Positions 26,320 through 32,669 of a stretch of DNA of 64,000 nt are shown piece by piece. Source of the DNA: CAZSNT01 sp964607765 (lineage in GTDB: Bacteria; Verrucomicrobiota; Lentisphaeria; Oligosphaerales; JABHEG01). Position 1 is the first letter of the stretch. Each line of letters starts with the position of its first letter. The translations under genes were made by a program, and so were the position numbers. Location of the stretch: contig CAZSNT010000008.1 in assembly GCA_964607765.1 (NCBI GenBank), positions 37,766 through 101,765 of the forward strand, written 5' to 3'. The notes beneath the pieces are model-generated. The model saw nothing but the letters and a program-made list of their open reading frames with translations. It was not told where the DNA came from and ran no database searches.

Positions 26320-28056
26320 CTATTTCTTCTCCCGCTGCGCTTTCCGCACCTGCCGCTCAGCCTTCTTCGAGGCGTTGCCGGCCTCGGCGGGGCCCTTTTT
26401 GGCCTTCTTCTTCGCCTTGCTCTGCTTCTTCATGTCGCCGTCGAACCCGGCCATGTAGTCGCGCATGGCTTGCAGGACGTCGTCGCACGAACCGGCGGGC
26501 AGGGCGTTGCCACCGGGAATGAACTCGCCGTAGGGACGGTTGGTGGAACGCTTGAGCTCTTTGGTCAACAGCTGCTTCATTTCGGCGAGCTTGCCGGCGA
26601 ATTCGGGGTTGCCGGCGAGGTTTTTGGTTTCCTCAGGGTTGGAGGCAATGTTGTAGAGCTGGTCGTAGTTCATGCTTTCGGGGTTGTCGCGCCCGCGCGA
26701 AATCCCGCCGCTGAGACCGGAGAGGGTCTTCTCAAGAAGCCGCTCCCGTTCCCGCATCTCCGCCACCTGGTCGCTGGTGAAGCGCAAGGCCATGTAGCTC
26801 CAGTCCTTGGTGCGGACGGCGCGAGACGCGCCCATTTCGGCGTAGACATAGTCGCGGACCGTTGCCTTGGGGCTCTTGAACAGCGGCGCAATGCTCACCC
26901 CGTCCATCTTGTAGCCCTGGGGGACCTTGGCCCCGGCAACGTCGAACCAAGTCGGCACAAAGTCGGTGTTCTGGATGAGCGCGTCGCACTGCACGCCCTT
27001 GGGTATGCCGTTCGGCCAGCGCAGGATGCATGGGACCTCGGTGCCGCGTTGCCGGTAGAGCGAACCTTTGCGGTTGGAGCCATGGTCGGCAATGAACAGG
27101 ACGATGGTGTTGTCGGCGATGCCCAACTCGTCGAGCTTGTCGAGGAGCAGACCGAGGCTGTCGTCCATGAAGAGGTAGCCTGCCTCATCCTCGGTCAGGC
27201 CGGCGGCGGTGATCCGCGCCATCACGCTTCTGCGATCAATCAGGCCAATGGGCTTCTCCAGATAGCCCTCGTTGGAAACCAGCGGCTTCTCAACCAGCGA
27301 CTTGTGCCACTCGCCGTTGGGGCCGTGCAGCAACGTGGTGCCGTAGTGGAGATAGAACGGGCCATGCTTGTGCTGCTCGATGAACTCGAGCGCGGCGGCG
27401 GCTGTCCATTCCGGGTTGTGCCCCTTGAACGGCGCCTTGGTGTTGCCCCAGTAGATGTTCTTCGCCCAGGTGAAGCCCTGCTGCTTGATCATCTCGCGAT
27501 GGATCTTCTCGTTCTCGTATTGCATCCGGTTGATCTCTTCAGACCAGGGGACGTTCTTCGGCACGTCGTGCAGTCCGTGCTTCTCCAACTGCTCCGGCGT
27601 ATGGCTCTCCTCGCCGCCCACGTGGTACTTGCCCACGAAGCCCGTGGCATATCCGTTTTCCGCCAGTACGCGCCCGACGTTCATATGGTCGTCTTCCAGC
27701 GCGACATTGAAGGCCGGCAGTCCCTGCGTCCCTTCCGGGAACTCGGACAGGTAGGCGGCGGAATAGGACGACCCCGCGTAGCGCCCGGTGAGACAGGTGT
27801 AGCGCGACGGCGTGCAGACCGTGCTGGTCATGTAGGCGTTGTGAAAGACCATTCCCTCGCGCGCCATGCGGTCCAGGTTGGGCGTCAGCACCTTGCCGCC
27901 GTAGACACTCGTCTCCGGCTTGTCGTAGTCGTCGACCAGGAAGAAGATAATGTTCGGCTTCTCCACGGCAGCCATCGCCGATGGGGACAGGACGAAGAGA
28001 GCAACGGTTGCTCCCACGAAGAGGCAGGACAGGCTCATCAGGATGGAGTTGCGCAT
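26320..28056 (-). CDS. Sulfatase (family S1)
   Basis: 578 residues from the ATG at 28056, which has GAGGAAG at good spacing; an in-frame ATG at 28089 would add 11 residues before the signal peptide (MRNSILMSLSCLFVGATVALFVLSPSAMA). The formylglycine motif is C81-T-P-S-R-Y-T-C-L-T-G. FLVDDYDKPETSVYGG and FIADHGSNRKGSLYRQRGTEVP mark the metal sites. The last 50 residues are strongly basic (KKQSKAKKKAKKG, KASKKAERQVRKAQREKK). It is the first gene after the LacI regulator (33 bp), hence probably the first target of that operon. Confidence 0.92.
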   Translation of the reverse strand: MRNSILMSLSCLFVGATVALFVLSPSAMAAVEKPNIIFFLVDDYDKPETSVYGGKVLTPNLDRMAREGMVFHNAYMTSTVCTPSRYTCLTGRYAGSSYSAAYLSEFPEGTQGLPAFNVALEDDHMNVGRVLAENGYATGFVGKYHVGGEESHTPEQLEKHGLHDVPKNVPWSEEINRMQYENEKIHREMIKQQGFTWAKNIYWGNTKAPFKGHNPEWTAAAALEFIEQHKHGPFYLHYGTTLLHGPNGEWHKSLVEKPLVSNEGYLEKPIGLIDRRSVMARITAAGLTEDEAGYLFMDDSLGLLLDKLDELGIADNTIVLFIADHGSNRKGSLYRQRGTEVPCILRWPNGIPKGVQCDALIQNTDFVPTWFDVAGAKVPQGYKMDGVSIAPLFKSPKATVRDYVYAEMGASRAVRTKDWSYMALRFTSDQVAEMRERERLLEKTLSGLSGGISRGRDNPESMNYDQLYNIASNPEETKNLAGNPEFAGKLAEMKQLLTKELKRSTNRPYGEFIPGGNALPAGSCDDVLQAMRDYMAGFDGDMKKQSKAKKKAKKGPAEAGNASKKAERQVRKAQREKK

Positions 28057-28089
28057 GGGGCTTCCTCGTTGGTTTCGTTGGCTGTTCAT

Positions 28090-29148
28090 TCAACTGCAGC
28101 CCGGGCCGGCTCTGACTGGCGCTGTGGACTCGCGCACGATCAATCGCTGACGCAGAGCGTGTGCAACCGGGGCGGCATCCGGGGCGGCAATCCGGGCCAA
28201 AAGCGTATCGAGAAGCAGACTGGCCATTCTCCGCTGACGCGGCGTCGTTGCCGTGATGGACGGCTCGGCGAACCAACACCAGTCGCTGTCGTCGAACGTC
28301 GCCAGTGACACGTCCGCAGGGATGACCAATCCCGCACGCTTCAGGGGGCGCGGCAGACGTGCGGCCATGTGGTTCGCGAGGCAAATGAGTGCCGTGGGAG
28401 GAGAGCCGTCCCGGAACCAGCCCACTACCGACTCCCCAAGTCCGTCCCCGGGCCTGGTCTCGACCCGCAACGTCCTCAGCGCGGGACTCGCCGCGTCGCC
28501 GCCTCGGGTGTCGACGCCGGCCTGCTCCAACGCTTCCGTGGCCCCCGCCAGGCGCGCGCTGCAGATGCGGTTGTCCTTCGCGCCGGCGATGATGCCAAAC
28601 CGGCGGTGCCCGAGCTCCACCAGGTGCTGCACGAGCTGCCGGGCCGCATCTTCCTCGTCGTTCGCGACCGAGTCAACAGGTACGCCCGGGGTACGTCCGG
28701 CCACCACGAACGGCGCCCGACGCAGCCCGAGCTCGCGGACAAAGCCGAGACCCGCGCCCCGCTCAACGTCGCAAACAGGGAACAGCACGAACCCGTCCAC
28801 GCGGTAGCGCAGGAGTGCTTCGATGTTCTCGCGTTCCCGGTCGGGGTCCTGCCGGGAGTCCGCGATCAGCATCTGGTAGCCGCGGTCGCGGGCCGCACCC
28901 TCCAACGGACGCAGCAACGCTCGATGCACGCGGTTGTCCAGGTTCGCGGAGACAAAGCCGAGCGTCATGCTGCACCGGGCCTGGAGGTTCCGGGCAAACT
29001 GATTCGGCTGATAACCGAGCTTCTCGGCCAGCGCAATGATGCTCCTGCGACGCACTTCGCTGACGCCGGGCTTGCCGTTGAGCGCCCGGGAAACCGTCGC
29101 CACCGACGTGTTGGCGAGCTTCGCGAACTCGCGGATTGAGACTGTCAT
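28090..29148 (-). CDS. LacI-family transcriptional regulator
   Basis: 352 residues from the ATG at 29148; an in-frame ATG at 29184 would add residues before the DNA-binding domain. The helix-turn-helix and hinge are plain: TVSIREFAKLANTSVATVSRALNGKPGVSE, then LGYQPNQFARNL. A sugar-binding domain follows (TLGFVSANLDNRVHRALLRPLEGAA, DGFVLFPVC, GHRRFGIIAG). It heads the sulfatase block, so it probably represses it until a sugar released from the polysaccharide binds. Two matching palindromes lie upstream (29328-29341, 29409-29422), consistent with self-regulation. Confidence 0.93.
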   Translation of the reverse strand: MTVSIREFAKLANTSVATVSRALNGKPGVSEVRRRSIIALAEKLGYQPNQFARNLQARCSMTLGFVSANLDNRVHRALLRPLEGAARDRGYQMLIADSRQDPDRERENIEALLRYRVDGFVLFPVCDVERGAGLGFVRELGLRRAPFVVAGRTPGVPVDSVANDEEDAARQLVQHLVELGHRRFGIIAGAKDNRICSARLAGATEALEQAGVDTRGGDAASPALRTLRVETRPGDGLGESVVGWFRDGSPPTALICLANHMAARLPRPLKRAGLVIPADVSLATFDDSDWCWFAEPSITATTPRQRRMASLLLDTLLARIAAPDAAPVAHALRQRLIVRESTAPVRAGPGCS

Positions 29149-29327
29149 TGCCTGTCCTTCCTTCCCGAGGCGAAACACAGTCACAGGCTATGCATGAGAA
29201 TTTGCCACGATCTGACACCCCCGTTTCTTGCCGCCTTGCCCCCCGTTTTCCCGCCGCGCTCGCCGCGCCCCGTTCAAGGATCTGTCTGCACACTAGTGGT
29301 CGCGCTCCGCGTTTTCAAGAGCAAAGG

Positions 29328-29341
29328 CGTAAACGATTACG
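29328..29341. promoter_or_regulatory. Putative LacI-family operator 1
   Basis: CGTAAACGATTACG, an inverted repeat CGTAA-N4-TTACG. It fits the central A/T-rich half-sites around a CG seen in many LacI-family operators. It lies about 180 bp upstream of the LacI gene start and 81 bp (centre to centre) from a second copy of the same pattern. Binding is inferred. Confidence 0.5.
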
Positions 29342-29408
29342 TTTTCTGTCTCTTGAGCTTGAAAAGGGCCGCAAGCCGGGACGGGATTAGAGCTGGCGAG
29401 CGCATTTA

Positions 29409-29422
29409 CGTAACAGTTTACG
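29409..29422. promoter_or_regulatory. Putative LacI-family operator 2
   Basis: CGTAACAGTTTACG, again CGTAA-N4-TTACG, with identical arms and different spacer. Two such sites 81 bp apart could allow loop formation by a LacI tetramer or cooperative binding. The region 29149-29453 shows no gene. Confidence 0.5.
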
Positions 29423-29453
29423 TTCATCGGAAAGGAGCGGGGTCACAGCTTAG

Positions 29454-29636
29454 CTATTCACTTAGCAGCCCCTCCGACAGTACGCGATGCAGGTTTTCCA
29501 ACGCGGCGGCATACGCGGGGTCGGCCAGATCCGCTTCCGTCTCGGAGCGGAACGGGGACATGGCGCTCACGCTCACACCCATGTGGGCCGCGAGTCCCGT
29601 GAGCGTGAAGGCGGAGCCGCAGTAACGGGCGTGCCA
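29454..29636 (-). pseudogene. Unidentified coding relic
   Basis: An open stretch ending with TAG at 29454 reads WHARYCGSAFTLTGLAAHMG and continues to a helix (DPAYAAALENLHRVLSEGLL). Its composition looks like the C-terminal end of a real protein, but it has no start codon and begins 2 bp beyond the stop of the FAD relic in another frame. I do not recognise the family. It may be the C-terminus of the same broken gene after a frameshift, or a separate fragment. Confidence 0.35.
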
Positions 29637-29638
29637 TC

Positions 29639-29956
29639 TCAGGCCTCCGGACTACACCTCGGCCTGTCGGTCACGCCAGAATCTGCGCGGGAGCTGCATA
29701 GAGTCAAGTCGTACCCGCCGATACGGAACATCAGCGTGCCTGGCTGGATTACGTCCTCGCGCAGAACCGGATAGCCCGCGAGTGCGGTCATATACGCATT
29801 GCCGGTACAGTCGATCAGCTGCCTGCACCGGGTGGCTATGCGGATCCCCTTCCCAACCACTTCGACATTCCAGCGCCCGCCTGCCTGTTCAGCCTTGACC
29901 GGCGTTTCGTAGTAGCGGAGTTCAACCCCAGCCTTCCGGCATTCTTCCTCTTGGCG
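29639..29956 (-). pseudogene. FAD-dependent oxidoreductase relic (internal fragment)
   Basis: Directly after the stop of the PQQ gene, a frame without start codon reads ECRKAGVELRYYETPVKAE, then TRCRQLIDCTGNAYMTALAGYP, then QPGTLMFRIGGYDL. This is the middle of the FAD_oxidored-type family; the D-x-T-G-N/D-x-x-x-x-x-x-A-G pattern is diagnostic and is also in the intact relative at 61953-63785 (FIDCSGDGLMAAAAGAPY). The N-terminal FAD-binding motif is missing, and homology stops about 20 codons before the TGA at 29639. It is a truncated gene left at a junction. Confidence 0.7.
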
Positions 29957-32608
29957 TCATTGTTGCTCCTTGACAAGTTCAATCCCGCTTATCCAGGTCC
30001 TTCCTGCTCTTGGTTCCAACTTGAGCTCAAGCTCCCCCGAGAGCTGCAATCCCGGGAACTCCTTGACAACGCCGCGCAGGGCCCCGCCCGCCTCGGCGCG
30101 GATGTCGAAATCTGTCAGAACGGCTTGGCCGTTGATCGCCAACGTCTGGATCCGGTCGCCGGACGCGTGCGGTTCGGCGAAGAGCAAGCGGACGGTGTAG
30201 GCGCCGGGCTTGAGGTGGCCAAGCCGGAAGCGGCGCATCCCCTCGATGCCGGAGGCACAGACCCACGGCCAGCCGTCGCCGCCCTGCATGCGGATGCTGT
30301 GGCGGTAGCGGGTCTCGGCTTCCGCGGGGAGGTGCGCGGCGTCAATGGCCGGGGACGGGCCGCCGACCGAGGGATAGTCCAGCCAGAGGGTCCCGTCGCG
30401 GGTGGCACGGTCGCCGGGCGCGCCGAAATTGATGCCGACGCGGCGGACCGGCGCATTGGTGTTGCACTCGCCCCACGCCGCCCACTGCTCGAAGGCCTCC
30501 GGCATGGACACCAGCGCCATGCCGACCGGGAGCGGATAGGCGCAGCTGCAGCCTTGGGTGAAGTACGGCACATTGAGCAGGCCGCCGGCCGGGATGACGC
30601 TCTCAGTGCAGCCGCTGCGCGGTCCGCTGAGATTGACGGTCCCGCTTTCCACGCTCTTGTCATAATACGCTGCGGTGCCGCTGCGCATGCCAATAATGAC
30701 GCCATAGTCCATGCCGGGGCCGGCGCACCCGTAGCTGCGGGTCACGACGCGCCGTTCCTTCTTACCGGTGAGCGGATTGATGCGCGTCCCGAAATTGGCG
30801 CCGGGCGTCTGGCTTTTCATGGGCGAAGGATACGAGACCGGCTCGACCAGCTTGGGATCCGCGACCGGCTGCGCTATGCGCAGTTCGACCTGCTCGTCGT
30901 CGCCCAGGACCCGGCCGTTGTAGATGTCGGACAGCACGGGCGGCAGCAGCGGATAGTCGGAGTGTTTGGCGGTCGGGACGCGCCAGGGCACGATCTCACC
31001 GTTTGCCGCCCGTTCGTCGGCGCGCGGCAGCGACCAGTCCTTGGGGGCGCAGATCATGGTGGAGCCGATAATCTTCGGTACGGGCGAACGCTTGAAGTAG
31101 CCGTTGTTGTCGTCGAACCACAGCACGCCGAAGGGGGAACGCACGAGCGGGTCGTTGTTCTTCCCGAAATCGCCGTGGTAGTCCGCGCCGCCGGTCGGGC
31201 GGCGGAGGCGGTCGAGCTCGCCGCGCAGCTCCGGGCGCTCGGTTTCAACGCGCTCCGCCACCCACTTCGGAAGTTCCAGTTCGTCGAGCGTCCCGGTCAG
31301 CAGGTGGATGCGATGTCCATAGAGCCCGCGCTCCACATAGCGCCGGCGCAGCTCTTCGACACGTCCCGCCGAAGGATCGGCGGCAACGATGTGGTGCTTG
31401 GTTTCGCCGGCGAGGCTTTCGAGTAGGCTGCCGTCCTTGAGACCGTAGACCACCACATAGCCGTCCGGGGCGGCGGCGGGCTGAACCGGCTTCCCATAGA
31501 CCACCGGCTTCGCGCCTGGCTCGCCCGACAGGCAATGGATGCCTCCTTCGCGGGTGGCAACAAGAACTCGGCCTCCCCCAACTGCAACGGAGTAGATGCT
31601 CCCATCGATGCGGTCGAAACGCGGATCGGAAAAGGCGATCTTCTTCCCGGCGGCATAGAGCGAAGTGCGCAGGCCGCGGATACCGCTCCTGGGTATGCCG
31701 CGATTCCCTGATTCGTGGATCATCTTCTTGATGTCGAAGTCAGTCCCGATGCGCCAGCGCCGGGTGTCGCGGGGGCCCTCGGGATGGACGGCGACAAACC
31801 AGCTCTCCGACTTCAGCCGCTCGTCGGGAATCTCGTACTGGATCACCTTGCCGGTCGCGAGGTCGAGCCGGGCGTGCGACGACGCGCTTGACGGGACGAC
31901 CAGTTCGCCGTCGTGGATGAGCAGGTAGCCCTGCGGGGAGAGGCCGCCAAAGGCGTCGGCCTCGTGGGGCTGCTTTTCGTAGATGTAGTTGAGCGCGTCG
32001 CAATGCCAGATCATCGCGCCAGTCCTGGCATCGAGGGCATAGACAAACGCGCCCTCCAGCGGCGCCACGCCCGCCGCGAAATACACGCGCCCATCCTGGA
32101 CCACCGGTCCGCCGCGCACCGGCCACACCGATATGACCCGACGGTTCCCCAGCAGCTTCCGGTTCGACGGCACGGCGCGGAATCTCCACAGCAGCGTTCC
32201 ATCGGCCAGCGAGAGGCAATAGAGATGCCCGTCGTCCGATCCGAACAAGACGCGTCCGCCGTCTACTGCCGGGGCAAGTCGCACCGGGCCGTCCGCGTGG
32301 AACCTCCACAGCGCGGAGCCGTCGGAAAGGCTGAATGCCGCCACGCTGTCGTCATGCGACGAGGCCAGGAGGACCTTTCCCGCCGCAATGACGGGTTCGT
32401 ATCCCGCATCGAACTGGAGACGCGTCTGCTTGAACGCCGGACGCAGCGGCGGCAGGTGACGCGTCCACTGCACATGCAGCGTATCGGGGATCGCCTGCGG
32501 TGTCCGCGCGCTCCGTGCAGCGTCGCCTCGCCACATCGGCCAGTCCGCCGCCAGGGCGGACGCGACGGCCATCCCCGACAGTGCAATGGCGACCCTGAAT
32601 GATCTCAT
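29957..32608 (-). CDS. Secreted PQQ-type beta-propeller protein with malectin-like C-terminus
   Basis: 883 residues, signal peptide MRSFRVAIALSGMAVASALA, then DWPMWRGDAARSA. Propeller blades (GRVLFGSDDGHLYCLSLADG type) run to about residue 370 and again from about 490 to 730. The segment 385-470 (YVVVYGLKDGSLLES, IVAADPSAGRVEELRRRY, RIHLLTGTLDELELP) is a shortened, degraded version of the methyltransferase-like domain in the paralogue at 1884-5030. Residues about 735-880 form a malectin-like or CBM-like sandwich (RVGINFGAPGDRATRDG, RLLFAEPH, LAINGQAVL) that probably binds carbohydrate. It likely works on the outside of the inner membrane or the cell surface; no enzyme activity is evident. Confidence 0.8.
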   Translation of the reverse strand: MRSFRVAIALSGMAVASALAADWPMWRGDAARSARTPQAIPDTLHVQWTRHLPPLRPAFKQTRLQFDAGYEPVIAAGKVLLASSHDDSVAAFSLSDGSALWRFHADGPVRLAPAVDGGRVLFGSDDGHLYCLSLADGTLLWRFRAVPSNRKLLGNRRVISVWPVRGGPVVQDGRVYFAAGVAPLEGAFVYALDARTGAMIWHCDALNYIYEKQPHEADAFGGLSPQGYLLIHDGELVVPSSASSHARLDLATGKVIQYEIPDERLKSESWFVAVHPEGPRDTRRWRIGTDFDIKKMIHESGNRGIPRSGIRGLRTSLYAAGKKIAFSDPRFDRIDGSIYSVAVGGGRVLVATREGGIHCLSGEPGAKPVVYGKPVQPAAAPDGYVVVYGLKDGSLLESLAGETKHHIVAADPSAGRVEELRRRYVERGLYGHRIHLLTGTLDELELPKWVAERVETERPELRGELDRLRRPTGGADYHGDFGKNNDPLVRSPFGVLWFDDNNGYFKRSPVPKIIGSTMICAPKDWSLPRADERAANGEIVPWRVPTAKHSDYPLLPPVLSDIYNGRVLGDDEQVELRIAQPVADPKLVEPVSYPSPMKSQTPGANFGTRINPLTGKKERRVVTRSYGCAGPGMDYGVIIGMRSGTAAYYDKSVESGTVNLSGPRSGCTESVIPAGGLLNVPYFTQGCSCAYPLPVGMALVSMPEAFEQWAAWGECNTNAPVRRVGINFGAPGDRATRDGTLWLDYPSVGGPSPAIDAAHLPAEAETRYRHSIRMQGGDGWPWVCASGIEGMRRFRLGHLKPGAYTVRLLFAEPHASGDRIQTLAINGQAVLTDFDIRAEAGGALRGVVKEFPGLQLSGELELKLEPRAGRTWISGIELVKEQQ

Positions 32609-32669
32609 CTCTTGCCTTTCTTCGCCTCCTTCCCAAAGCCATTACCTTGGAACCAGAGTACTGCGTCGG

